A stretch of 64,000 nucleotides of DNA, from positions 62,001 to 126,000 of the forward strand of contig JAFKKH010000011.1 of NCBI GenBank assembly GCA_017305665.1. Direction: 5' to 3'. Below are positions 43,028-50,260 of this stretch, piece by piece. Made by a program: the position numbers and the translations under genes. The notes beneath the pieces are model-generated. The model saw only the letters and a program-made list of their open reading frames with translations, made no database searches and was not told the DNA's origin. The stretch is from Hyphomicrobiales bacterium. GTDB lineage: Bacteria > Pseudomonadota > Alphaproteobacteria > Rhizobiales > Xanthobacteraceae. Numbering within the stretch: position 1 is the first letter of the stretch; every line of letters begins with the position of its first letter.

Positions 43028-43909
43028 ATGGGGAGCAGGCGCCTCGAGGGATGCATTGCGCTCGTCACCGGCGGAAGCCGTGGCGTCGGCAAGGGCGCCG
43101 CGATCGGCCTCGCCGAAGCCGGTGCAACGGTCGTGGTCACGGCACGGACACGCGCCAGCGGTGACGCCGAATGGCCAGGCTCGCTCGACGAGACGATAGC
43201 GGACATCGACCGGGCTGGCGGCAAAGGCCTCGACCTGCTCTGCGATCATGCCGACGACGATGCGGTCCACGCTGTGTTCGCGCGCATTCAGCGCGACTTC
43301 GGCCGGCTCGACGTGCTCGTGAACAACGTGTTCGCCGCGCCGAACATCATGCCGGTCAACGTCCCGTTCTGGAAGACGCCCATATCATTGTGGGACACCA
43401 TGCATCGCGTCGGCTTGCGCTCGCACTATGTGGCGAGCCAGTTGGCCGTGCCGCTGATGCTGCCGCAGAACAAGGGGCTGATCGTCAACACCTCGTCCGG
43501 CGGCGGCGTGCGTTACACCTTCAACGTGCCGTTCGGCGTCCAGAAATCGGGCGTCGACCGGATGGCCCGCGACATGGCGCACGAGCTGAAGCCCTATGGA
43601 ATCACGGCCTGCTCGATCTGGCCGGGCTACATCAAGAGCGAAAAGCTCGCAGCCCAGCCCGATCGCGTACCGCTCGCACTGGCAAAGCTGATCGCCGAGC
43701 GGGGCGAGACTCCACTGTTCGTCGGGCGTGCGATCGCATCGCTTGCCGCCGATCCCGAGGTCATCATCAAGACCGGACAGATCCTGCTCGCGTCCGAACT
43801 GGCGATCGAATACGGCTTCACCGATGTGGACGGCAAGGTGCCGCCACCGCCGAGCCGCGACCCCACTCCGCTCTCGGTATTCAAGCCCGCCGACCAAAAT
43901 CCAGCGTAG
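43028..43909 (+). CDS. Short-chain dehydrogenase/reductase with Phe in place of catalytic Tyr
   Basis: A 293-aa SDR. NAD(P)-binding TGGSRGVGKGAAIGLAEAG (residues 14-32) and NNVFAAPN are normal. The catalytic YxxxK reads FGVQK: the Tyr is Phe (codon TTC), within NVPFGVQKSGVDRMARDM. Related DHRS1-like proteins have Y at this place. The gene is divergent from the oxygenase and shares its operator, so it likely acts in the same pathway, possibly on a hydroxylated intermediate, if it is catalytic at all. Start ATG 43028 follows GGGAG; ATG 43016 is an alternative. Confidence 0.85.
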   Translation: MGSRRLEGCIALVTGGSRGVGKGAAIGLAEAGATVVVTARTRASGDAEWPGSLDETIADIDRAGGKGLDLLCDHADDDAVHAVFARIQRDFGRLDVLVNNVFAAPNIMPVNVPFWKTPISLWDTMHRVGLRSHYVASQLAVPLMLPQNKGLIVNTSSGGGVRYTFNVPFGVQKSGVDRMARDMAHELKPYGITACSIWPGYIKSEKLAAQPDRVPLALAKLIAERGETPLFVGRAIASLAADPEVIIKTGQILLASELAIEYGFTDVDGKVPPPPSRDPTPLSVFKPADQNPA

Positions 43910-44042
43910 GTGTCTGCGCCCTACGCATTGCAGCTCGGCCGTTTCTCTTCCTTCGACGATATCGTAGACTTGCCGGGCTTAAGCGCGGCGTCCAATAACC
44001 GGCAGCGTTCCATCGTTGCCCGACCCATCAGAGGAGAGTCCG

Positions 44043-44546
44043 ATGACCGGATTGAAGACCCTGTCGCTGTCACGCCACGATCCGCGGCCGCTCGCATTGG
44101 CCATGCTGATGGGACTCGCCTGCGCCTTTGCGCTCGGCAAGACATTGACGGTGGCGATGGATGCGACCGCGGCACTGGTGGCGCCGCTCTGTGCGTCGAT
44201 CAGCTCATCGGGCCCGGCGGAGAACCGTGTCGATGTGGTGGCGTCCTATCCGCTGGTCAACGTGCCCGGCAAGCGCGTCACCGTGGTGCGCGTCTCCTAC
44301 GGACCGGGCGGCTTCACGCCGCCGCACCGCCATGCCGGCACCGTCACGGCCTACATCACAAAAGGCCAAATCAGTTCGCAACTCAGCGGCGGCCCACTCG
44401 AGACATTCACGGTCGGGCAATCGTTCTACGAGCCGCCGGGCTCGACGCATGTGGTCTCCGCCAACGCCAGCAAAACGGAGCCGGCGGAATTGATTGCCGT
44501 GTTCGTTGCCGATGAAGGCGCGGAATTGACCACGATGCTCGATTGA
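44043..44546 (+). CDS. Membrane-anchored or secreted cupin protein
   Basis: A 167-aa cupin with a hydrophobic N-terminal segment (PLALAMLMGLACAFALGKT), either a signal peptide or an anchor. Cupin motifs: PHRHAGTVTAYITKGQI (metal-binding His-x-His) and PGSTHVVSANAS. It probably sits in the periplasm. Function unknown. The ATG follows GAGGAGAG; an intrinsic terminator follows the gene. Confidence 0.8.
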   Translation: MTGLKTLSLSRHDPRPLALAMLMGLACAFALGKTLTVAMDATAALVAPLCASISSSGPAENRVDVVASYPLVNVPGKRVTVVRVSYGPGGFTPPHRHAGTVTAYITKGQISSQLSGGPLETFTVGQSFYEPPGSTHVVSANASKTEPAELIAVFVADEGAELTTMLD

Positions 44547-44627
44547 CCTCGCGTGGATCGCGGGATCGACGACCGGAAAGAGGATTAGCCGTCGGCGGTC
44601 TTTCACGGCAACCTTGCCATCAACAGA

Positions 44628-44649
44628 AAACCCCGCCGAGGCGGGGTTT
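44628..44649 (+). terminator. Intrinsic terminator after cupin gene
   Basis: Stem AAACCCCGCC / GGCGGGGTTT with a tight loop, followed by TCTTG. It lies 80 bp after the cupin stop, between convergent genes. Confidence 0.7.
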
Positions 44650-44659
44650 CTTGTTGTCA

Positions 44660-45262
44660 CTAAAGGAGCATTGCTGCCGGTTCTCGAATCGATCCCAGCA
44701 AAGCGTTCAACGTGGCACACGCTGACTGGGCGCGTTGCTCCGTGAGCATCCACATTCTTTGCGTACCGATCATTGCGAAATCGTCGTTCTGACAATCCCA
44801 CACCATCCAATTTCCCATCGGATCGGGAAAAGCTTCAAATCTTTGATTGATATCGTCCAAGGTTGACCCCGCTTTTCTCGTTGAAGCGAGGCGAATTCGA
44901 TGGATCAAGCGCGGCGACAATGCGGCCGCAATGACGTTGTCCACGAGAAACTCTCTAACGGTTTTCCTTTCGCGGCTCGCGATGCAGGCAGGAATGACTC
45001 GCTTTGTGAATTGTTTCTCGCTGTCCGCGTTGCGGCATAGCCGTGCCGATTCCGGCGCGTCGATACCTGAAAGATGAATGCGCTGTCCGAGAGTTTCTAG
45101 CGTGCCGCCGTCAATGACGGATGCTTGCCCGGTCAGGGTTTGAGAAAATGCAGGCGATGACGGTAACATAACGATAACGATGAGCCAGCGTATTGCGCCA
45201 CGATACCGCGTTGCGCCGGAACTGATCGCGACATTTGCGAGTTTGCTTTTACGGATTCGCAT
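44660..45262 (-). CDS. Composite ORF: nuclease-like N-terminus plus unrelated C-terminus
   Basis: A 200-aa ORF. After a hydrophobic segment (RWLIVIVMLPSSPAFSQ) comes the start of a Staphylococcal-nuclease (thermonuclease) fold: SVIDGGTLETLGQRIHLSGI, then DAPESARLCRNADSEK. The expected DGDT reads DGGT, losing a calcium-binding Asp, and the rest of the nuclease domain is missing. The C-terminal 80 residues (TLDDINQRFEAFPDPMGNWM, then MLTEQRAQSACATLNAL) look like a separate small protein of unknown function that is often a stand-alone gene. I infer a deletion that fused two genes; the product is probably not an active nuclease. Start uncertain. Confidence 0.5.
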   Translation of the reverse strand: MRIRKSKLANVAISSGATRYRGAIRWLIVIVMLPSSPAFSQTLTGQASVIDGGTLETLGQRIHLSGIDAPESARLCRNADSEKQFTKRVIPACIASRERKTVREFLVDNVIAAALSPRLIHRIRLASTRKAGSTLDDINQRFEAFPDPMGNWMVWDCQNDDFAMIGTQRMWMLTEQRAQSACATLNALLGSIREPAAMLL

Positions 45263-45274
45263 GGGGACCAATGC

Positions 45275-45604
45275 GTGCCGACGAATGGGGAATATTCCGT
45301 TTGGTTTCATACGCCACGCGGCGAAAGTGCGGGAAGGCTTATTCTCGAAGATGGGAAAATCACAGGGGAAGGCCCGGCGCTTTCATTTTGTGGCTCATAC
45401 GTCATGGCAGGCGACAACTTCCTCGCAACCGTCAAAACGTGGCGACGAGTCGAAGGCATTCCCTCTGTCGCAGGTGTCGACAATTTGGAAATTATCGTGA
45501 CTGGAAAAGCGGTGCGCGACAAGATCGTTGGATCGTGCAAGGGCTACGCAACAAACGCCCCTGAAATAACACTAGATGCCACGCTTGTACGTATACGGGA
45601 TTGA
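45275..45604 (+). CDS. GrlR-like regulatory protein
   Basis: A 109-aa protein resembling the GrlR fold, a small lipocalin-like beta-barrel: EYSVWFHTPRGESAGRLILE, then DGKITGEGPALSFCGSYVM and FLATVKTWRRVEGIPSV. GrlR in enteropathogens inhibits a type III secretion activator, but rhizobial relatives are widespread and uncharacterised, so no such role is implied. Start is GTG 45275 with GGGGA 10 nt upstream. The last 117 bp and the following sequence are repeated at 46133-46290. Confidence 0.65.
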   Translation: MPTNGEYSVWFHTPRGESAGRLILEDGKITGEGPALSFCGSYVMAGDNFLATVKTWRRVEGIPSVAGVDNLEIIVTGKAVRDKIVGSCKGYATNAPEITLDATLVRIRD

Positions 45605-45645
45605 CGCGCGTCACCTCTCCGCCCACGGCCGCCCGAACCGATACA
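45488..45645. repeat. 158-bp direct repeat, copy 1
   Basis: Runs from GAAATTATCGTGA inside the GrlR-like gene to ACCGATACA downstream. Copy 2 is at 46133-46290. The two differ at about ten positions and small indels. They flank the membrane-protein gene at 45702-46067, giving the look of a segmental duplication or of recombination around it. Confidence 0.85.
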
Positions 45646-45701
45646 TATCAACGGCTCGCGAAGCGACGACAAGCCTTTCGGATGATCCGGTCTCAGCCGC
45701 C

Positions 45702-46067
45702 TCACGCCGTCACGTAGACGATGAGTACGACAAAGCCGCTGATCGCGAGCGTGGCGTGAATGCCGATCAGCGTGCCCGAGAGCCGCCGCTTGCGAAGGCG
45801 CGCGGAAAAGAGGGCAAAGCCGACGACGGCCGCCAGCGCTATCAGCGCGGCTGCAATCATGCCGAATGAGCCGGCCCCCTGATCGAGCCCACGAGGCGGC
45901 CCACGCAAGGCGAGACTGAGACAGCCGAGACCGCCAATGGCCATCAGTCCGTGCAATGCCGCCAGCCGCCAGGAAGGCGCTGCAGCGCCTTCAGGCATAT
46001 ACATAACCGCAAGCGCGGAGCCCAGCAGCACGGCAATTCCGAGAATGGTAAAAGCAATGATCAGCAC
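45702..46067 (-). CDS. Small four-helix membrane protein
   Basis: A 121-aa protein with four predicted membrane helices (LIIAFTILGIAVLLGSALAV; LAALHGLMAIGGLGCLSLAL; GMIAAALIALAAVVGFALF; GIHATLAISGFVVLIVYV). No family recognised with confidence. The start is GTG 46067 after AAGGG; longer readings would run into the repeat copy at 46133. It lies between the two 158-bp repeats. Confidence 0.6.
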   Translation of the reverse strand: MLIIAFTILGIAVLLGSALAVMYMPEGAAAPSWRLAALHGLMAIGGLGCLSLALRGPPRGLDQGAGSFGMIAAALIALAAVVGFALFSARLRKRRLSGTLIGIHATLAISGFVVLIVYVTA

Positions 46068-46132
46068 TGGCTCAACCCTTTGTAGTCCCGCTCTCGATTG
46101 CCCATATGATTCCTGAACGGCGCTTATCGCAT

Positions 46133-46249
46133 GAAATAATCGTGACCGGAAAAGCGGTGCGCGACAAGATCGTTGCATCGTGCAAGGGATACGCAACAAA
46201 CGCCCCTGAAATAACATTAGATGCCACGCTTGTACGTATACGGGATTGA
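46133..46249 (+). pseudogene. Duplicated 3' end of GrlR-like gene
   Basis: In-frame copy of the last 39 codons of the GrlR-like gene (VTGKAVRDKIVASCKGYATN, then ITLDATLVRIRD), including the stop, but with no 5' part or start. It is part of the 158-bp repeat copy 2 (46133-46290). Non-functional as a gene. Confidence 0.8.
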
Positions 46250-46344
46250 CGCGTCACCTCTCCGCCCGCGCGGCCGCCCGAACCGATACAGCGCAATCAG
46301 CGCCGCCGAGGCGCAGCGCGCAGCGTCGCAATCGACTGGTGGAG

Positions 46345-46587
46345 CTATCTCGTCGAGTTAGCCCATCGCTGTTTAATGAGGCATCGCCTAGCAGACTCAA
46401 TTTGAGCATCGGTCGCCCCGTTCTTCCGCGCCCAAGTCTCCGCCCTTGTCGCGCTGTATTTGGCGACGTAATACCGAACGACCTCGCAGGAAGCTTTCGA
46501 AAACCAGCTCTTGAGTGATCTCTCGGACGCATTGGCCCCTGTCGTCGCGGCGAGTAGCACGATCGCCGCAGCAAATATCCCAATCAT
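46345..46587 (-). CDS. Small secreted protein, 80 aa
   Basis: An 80-residue protein with a signal peptide (MIGIFAAAIVLLAATTGANA, cleavage before SER). The mature part is helical and has two cysteines (SKASCEVVRYYVAKYSATRA; SARRCL). AGGAGGCTCGC precedes the ATG. Short proteins of this type recur in Bradyrhizobium-like genomes; function unknown. On the other strand of its downstream region lies the repeat zone. Confidence 0.7.
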   Translation of the reverse strand: MIGIFAAAIVLLAATTGANASERSLKSWFSKASCEVVRYYVAKYSATRAETWARKNGATDAQIESARRCLIKQRWANSTR

Positions 46588-46746
46588 GATGCGAGCCTCC
46601 TGCGGGATAGTAGGAGCAACGTCTCAGCATCGTGATCGTTCCAGCCTTCACCTCTCCGCCGGTCCTCGTCTGTATCGGTTCAAGTCGGGCGGTTCGCGCA
46701 ACATCGGCAAGCCTTTCGCGCTCGATCACGCCATCAAGCTCATTCG

Positions 46747-46762
46747 TGTGATCTAACTCACA
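46747..46762. promoter_or_regulatory. CRP-type binding site (TGTGA-N6-TCACA)
   Basis: TGTGATCTAACTCACA has both full half-sites of the CRP consensus with the right spacing. It is 77 bp upstream of the double-glycine peptide gene, a position suited to activation. Which CRP/FNR-family protein would bind is unknown. Confidence 0.5.
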
Positions 46763-46838
46763 GCGCTTGCTCGAACAACAGATCACCCTCCGCCCGGTGG
46801 TGAGATGGTCTCACCGCGCCTAACAGGAGACTATCCCC

Positions 46839-47081
46839 ATGGAACAGCAGAATAGCGATCTCTATGAACTCTCTCCCGAAATGCTAGACGCCGTGAGCGG
46901 CGGAGTGGTGCGCGACCATAGAGATCAGTCCGGCAAATCGTCCAATACCATTGGCTTGCCTTGCTTCGAGGGCTGTGAGGGCGAAGGTGGTCTTAATTTG
47001 GGTGCGCAGGCAGCCTGGAACCAAGACCACAGTATCGGAGGAGGCACCCCACAGGTGAACGATCATCGGACAGGCCACTAG
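46839..47081 (+). CDS. Putative double-glycine leader peptide
   Basis: An 80-aa peptide. The N-terminal 23 residues have the double-glycine leader pattern: acidic helix (MEQQNSDLYELSPEMLDAVS) ending in GG at residues 22-23. A peptidase-containing ABC exporter would cleave after GG. The remaining 57-residue core is Gly/Asn/His-rich with two Cys (LPCFEGCEGEGG), so it could be a microcin-like or other secreted peptide. AGGAG precedes the ATG. No exporter, maturase or immunity gene is visible within 10 kb, so activity is uncertain. Confidence 0.6.
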   Translation: MEQQNSDLYELSPEMLDAVSGGVVRDHRDQSGKSSNTIGLPCFEGCEGEGGLNLGAQAAWNQDHSIGGGTPQVNDHRTGH

Positions 47082-47185
47082 GTTCATGGCGGGCCGCCTC
47101 TTCTTTCCGTGATCTGCCAAGCCCTTCGATTCGCAGCGGCGGGCTACCTATTTGTTGGCCGTCTTTCAAACTTGAACATATGAGG

Positions 47186-47215
47186 CGGCTCGCGAAGCGT
47201 CGGTAAGCCTTTCGG
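47186..47215. repeat. Dispersed 30-bp motif, third copy
   Basis: A motif CGGCTCGCGAAGCG followed by ...AAGCCTTTCGG is found here, at 45652-45681 and (weaker) at 46690-46720. Two of the copies follow the phrase CACCTCTCCGCC at similar distances. They may be remnants of one repeated cassette. Confidence 0.5.
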
Positions 47216-47223
47216 CCGATCCG

Positions 47224-47412
47224 GGTAAAGGTAAGCCGATCACAGTTCATCCGGCCGCTATCAGGAACTACCTGAAAGACATTGAGGCGACGCGCGCAGC
47301 TTTGGGCGATGAGCAGGCCACCGAACGGCCGGAACTATTCGCCACGTTTCGTCGATTGATCCACAGCGTTGTCGTGCACGCCAAGCCGGGCGTGAAGGAG
47401 CGTTTGAAGTAG
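47224..47412 (+). pseudogene. C-terminal remnant of a serine site-specific recombinase
   Basis: The reading frame ends with KPITVHPAAIRNYLKDIEAT, then RAALGDEQATERPELFATFR and RLIHSVVVHAKPGVKERLK before the stop at 47412. The HPAA, regularly spaced helix and RRLIHSVVV strand match the C-terminal tail of large serine recombinases. The catalytic N-terminal domain is absent. It shows that an older mobile element existed immediately left of the present one. Confidence 0.7.
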
Positions 47413-47481
47413 AAATTAAGGGCCGCCTTCAAGAGCTTATGGAAGCTCCGTTCCTGAGGCGTTCTGTGGGTGGGGGACCGC

Positions 47482-47531
47482 TGGTAGCGAGGGAGGGATT
47501 TGAACCCCCGACCCCAGGATTATGATTCCCG
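47482..47531 (-). tRNA. tRNA(CAU) 3' fragment, left attachment site
   Basis: The minus strand matches tRNA positions 27-76: anticodon arm with loop AT-CAT-AA, 5-nt variable loop, T-arm with TTCAAAT loop and acceptor 3' strand ending CCA. The 5' half (acceptor 5', D-arm) is missing; the sequence to the right is unrelated. This is the usual footprint of an element that integrated in a tRNA 3' end. The CAU anticodon allows Met or lysidine-modified Ile. The intact tRNA should lie at the other end of the element, beyond 64 kb. Confidence 0.85.
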
Positions 47532-47666
47532 TATTCGACGCTCGCAGGCAGCCGCCGTTAACTATTTCAAGGATTTAGCTGCAGAAAACCGGGGCAAACC
47601 GCTCCCCGCCCCCTTCCCGCCGTCGAGATTTCGGGCGATGGGTGGGTACAAAGGCGGGTACAGAGT

Positions 47667-49157
47667 ATGGGTTTTCAGCGCGTCGAGATCGCGGCGAAGC
47701 ACGTCAAGGAGGCCATCGCGGCGGCGGCCGCCGGCGACGACGGCGTCGACATCTGGGCCGACACCAAGCTGCACTATCTCCTGATCCGGCGCCGCGGCGG
47801 GTCGGTGAAGTGGACGCTCAAGGCGCTGAAGACGATGCGAGTCCTTGGCGACGTCCGCGAGCGACACCCGAACTACCTGTCCGTGAGCGCCGCCCGGCTG
47901 GCGGCGACGGACGCGTACACGGAGCTGCGCTACGGCGACGCCGAGACCACCGTTTCCGCCGACGAGGGATGGACCTGGGCGGACCTCGACGCGGCCTATC
48001 AGGCGATGATCGCGCAGCCGCGGTGGGTCAACCGCCGCATGAAGCCTCCCTCGAAGGGAACGGTCGACGACGTCCGCCTCGCCTTCGCCAAGCCGAGCTT
48101 CACCGCACTGCACGGCAAGCGGCTCACGGAGCTCGACCGGCCGGCGATCAACCAGGCCCGCGACGCCATCGACAGCCACCGGCAGAAAGAAAAGTGCGTC
48201 GCCTATTTTAAGGCTGCCATGACCTGGGCTGCCGACAAGAAGCCGGACGAGAGCGGCCTCATCGAGGGCGTCGACAGGTGGTGGGAGCGGCTGACCGCCG
48301 GCGACCCCGACACCGGGACCATGCACGCGATCGAAGCGCGCCGGGCCGTTCACCGCCAGCGCAAGGCCGACCTGGACGTGGCGGCGATCGGCGCCGTCCT
48401 GGCGGCGCACGAACGCTACTGCGCCGGCCGGACCGCCGAGGACAAGATCAGCCCCGGCGTCCGCTGGGGCCTGTGGTGGACGTGCATGACCGCGAACCGG
48501 CGCGCGTCGACCGTGCAGCTCCGCCGCGCGGACTTGCTTAAGCAGGATCCGCTCGGCGACGACGGCTGGGGTCGAGCCGCCTGGCCTCCGTCGGCGATGA
48601 AAGCGAAGACCGAATTCTGGCTGCCGCTGCCGCCGGCCGTCGGCGGGATCGCGGCCGGCAGCATCGTCGACTACACGCAGCTCGTCGCCAACGAGCATGG
48701 CGACTGGCCGAGCCAATGGGTGTTCGCGTCGACTAGGCGCTTCGGCCGCGACGCCGACAACAACGACGTGAGCGTCTACCCCAACAGCCTGAACCGCCAC
48801 ATCCAGCGCATGCGCGCCGCCAAGGCGCTCGACGGGCTGCCGCACTTCTCGCTGCATCTGGTCCGCAGCGCCATGGGCGACTTCATCGCCGAGAAGGTCT
48901 CCGGCGTCGTCAGCTCGCTGGTGCTGGCGCACACGCTGCCGCATGACGAAGACGAAGCGGCGCCGACGACGAAGGCATACTACCTGACCTCGCAGCGGAT
49001 GACGGAGAAAGCCACCGGCATGAAGGCGTGGTCGGAGGCCGTCGTCGAGGCGTACCTCGCGGCCGGCGGCACGCTGCCTGCGCCGCGCGAGGAGGCCCGC
49101 AAGAGCAAGCTCAAACGAAAGCCCCCGGACTCGCGTCCAGGGGCCATTTCAGGATAA
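47667..49157 (+). CDS. int: Tyrosine recombinase (integrase)
   Basis: A 496-aa integrase. The C-terminal catalytic domain has the RHRHY pattern: Arg in CMTANRRASTVQL (about residue 273), HLVR (about 410), the second His in LAHTLP and the Tyr nucleophile in TKAYYLTSQRM (about 450). An N-terminal DNA-arm domain and an SAM-like core precede it. It is next to the tRNA att core, reading away from it, so it should integrate and excise this element. A terminator-like hairpin overlaps its last codons. Confidence 0.9.
   Translation: MGFQRVEIAAKHVKEAIAAAAAGDDGVDIWADTKLHYLLIRRRGGSVKWTLKALKTMRVLGDVRERHPNYLSVSAARLAATDAYTELRYGDAETTVSADEGWTWADLDAAYQAMIAQPRWVNRRMKPPSKGTVDDVRLAFAKPSFTALHGKRLTELDRPAINQARDAIDSHRQKEKCVAYFKAAMTWAADKKPDESGLIEGVDRWWERLTAGDPDTGTMHAIEARRAVHRQRKADLDVAAIGAVLAAHERYCAGRTAEDKISPGVRWGLWWTCMTANRRASTVQLRRADLLKQDPLGDDGWGRAAWPPSAMKAKTEFWLPLPPAVGGIAAGSIVDYTQLVANEHGDWPSQWVFASTRRFGRDADNNDVSVYPNSLNRHIQRMRAAKALDGLPHFSLHLVRSAMGDFIAEKVSGVVSSLVLAHTLPHDEDEAAPTTKAYYLTSQRMTEKATGMKAWSEAVVEAYLAAGGTLPAPREEARKSKLKRKPPDSRPGAISG
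49121..49145 (+). terminator. Terminator-like hairpin at end of integrase gene
   Basis: Stem GCCCCCGGAC / GTCCAGGGGC around TCGC, extended by GAAA/TTTC. It overlaps the last codons of int, and lacks a long T-run, so strength is uncertain. Confidence 0.45.
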
Positions 49158-49170
49158 GCGTGCGCTGAGT

Positions 49171-49254
49171 TTACCCGCGACGGTCCGCGCGGAGGATCGT
49201 CAAGCATTCATTGCAAGTCGGTCTACCCGCCCGCGGGCGGATGGTCTTCGTCAC
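49171..49254 (-). CDS. Possible 27-aa ORF overlapping the HTH gene stop
   Basis: A short ORF whose GTG overlaps the stop of the upstream HTH gene (GTGA). It encodes VTKTIRPRAGRPTCNECL, then TILRADRRG, with a CxxC. The tight overlap suggests translation, but the ORF is very short and may be chance. Confidence 0.3.
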   Translation of the reverse strand: MTKTIRPRAGRPTCNECLTILRADRRG

Positions 49255-49514
49255 TTCTCCAGTTCTGCGATCATCTTGCCGGCCATCAGGCCGATCTTTT
49301 CGGACGCCGTGATGAGCCGCTCCGACTCGGCGAACAGCGCGTCGGCGACCTTGCGGTAGACGTCGTCGCTGGCGGGCTTGGCGCCGGTGACGATGAAGCT
49401 CAACATCTGCTTCGAGACGCCGGCCGCCGCGGCGAGTTGCGAGACGCCGCGCGGGCCGTAAGCCGCCACGGCGGCAGCCTTGATGCGGGCGGCCCTGGTC
49501 GAAAGCTTCGCCAT
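49251..49514 (-). CDS. Small helix-turn-helix DNA-binding protein
   Basis: An 87-aa protein with an XRE-type HTH (GVSQLAAAAGVSKQMLSFIV at residues 23-42), followed by a C-terminal helix. It is a likely regulator of the element's genes, possibly of int or the neighbouring cluster. It sits at the end of a minus-strand row of short genes (49251-50123). Confidence 0.7.
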   Translation of the reverse strand: MAKLSTRAARIKAAAVAAYGPRGVSQLAAAAGVSKQMLSFIVTGAKPASDDVYRKVADALFAESERLITASEKIGLMAGKMIAELEK

Positions 49515-49517
49515 CGA

Positions 49518-49754
49518 TCAGGCCAAGTAGTCGAAGCCGTGGTCGGCCTCGCGGGTGACGATGCGCTCGGCATGCTTCCAGGCAGCGAGCTGGGCGCGGC
49601 GGCTCGTCATGGCCGGGAACTTCAATCCATTCCAGTACGGATCGAGCCGGTCTTCGAGCGTGGCGACGTACGTGAAGAAGCCCTTACGGACGGGCGGCGG
49701 AACGCTGAAGCGCGCGCGGTGGCCGGCGCGGGCTTGCATCGGATTGCGGGTCAT
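49518..49754 (-). CDS. Hypothetical protein, 78 aa
   Basis: A 78-aa basic protein (FSVPPPVRKGFFTYVATLED, then KFPAMTSRRAQLAAWKHAER), three bases upstream of the HTH gene on the same strand, probably co-transcribed. No recognised domain or signal peptide. Confidence 0.5.
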   Translation of the reverse strand: MTRNPMQARAGHRARFSVPPPVRKGFFTYVATLEDRLDPYWNGLKFPAMTSRRAQLAAWKHAERIVTREADHGFDYLA

Positions 49755-49850
49755 GTTGCCGCCTCTCGGCGCCGCGATGGCGGCACCCTCTGACGCCCCG
49801 GGCCCGGTAGGCCGCGAGGGCCGCCGGGCGTGATGTCGATGTCGGTGCGT

Positions 49851-50123
49851 CTAGATGTCGAGAGCGCGCCGGATCTCGGCGGCCTTATCGAACTTGCCGG
49901 CTTCGAAGCCGTGCTCGCGAGCGGCCGCATAGATCTTCATGAACTCGTCGAGCTGCGCGTCGTCCTGAGCTTTCACGCGAACAACGATGTCATCGAAGTC
50001 GTAATCATAGAGATCGACTTTGTCGCCGTCGGCGGCGAGGACAGCCCGCAGCCGGTTCTTGGCGGCGGACGGGCTGTCGATTTCGTTCTCGATGTCGGTC
50101 CTGGTCTCCATCTTAAAGGCCAT
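49851..50123 (-). CDS. Hypothetical acidic protein, 90 aa
   Basis: A 90-aa protein starting MAFKMETRTDIENEID, with an acidic middle (DGDKVDLYDYDFDDIVVRVK) and a C-terminal helix (EHGFEAGKFDKAAEIRRALD). GGGAGAGC precedes the ATG at 50123. First of the short leftward genes; the upstream gap carries three operator-like repeats. Function unknown. Confidence 0.55.
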   Translation of the reverse strand: MAFKMETRTDIENEIDSPSAAKNRLRAVLAADGDKVDLYDYDFDDIVVRVKAQDDAQLDEFMKIYAAAREHGFEAGKFDKAAEIRRALDI

Positions 50124-50260
50124 TCTGCTCTCCCGTTCGACGCCGCGATCATCGCGCCGTCTTTGGTAGACAATCTGTCTACTCAATCGGAAGAATGCAA
50201 CAGATCATTTGTTGACAGGCAAGCGCGCGTAGAAACCTTAGCTTCCCATCGATGTTTAAT

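Noticed and set aside
46511-46756. 81-codon plus-strand frame overlapping the small secreted protein.
   Set aside because: No ribosome site, and it is built from antisense of the secreted gene plus the dispersed-repeat region.
47562-48944. 460-codon minus-strand frame opposite the integrase gene.
   Set aside because: The plus-strand integrase has the complete R-H-R-H-Y set; the antisense frame has an atypical Arg/His-rich composition.
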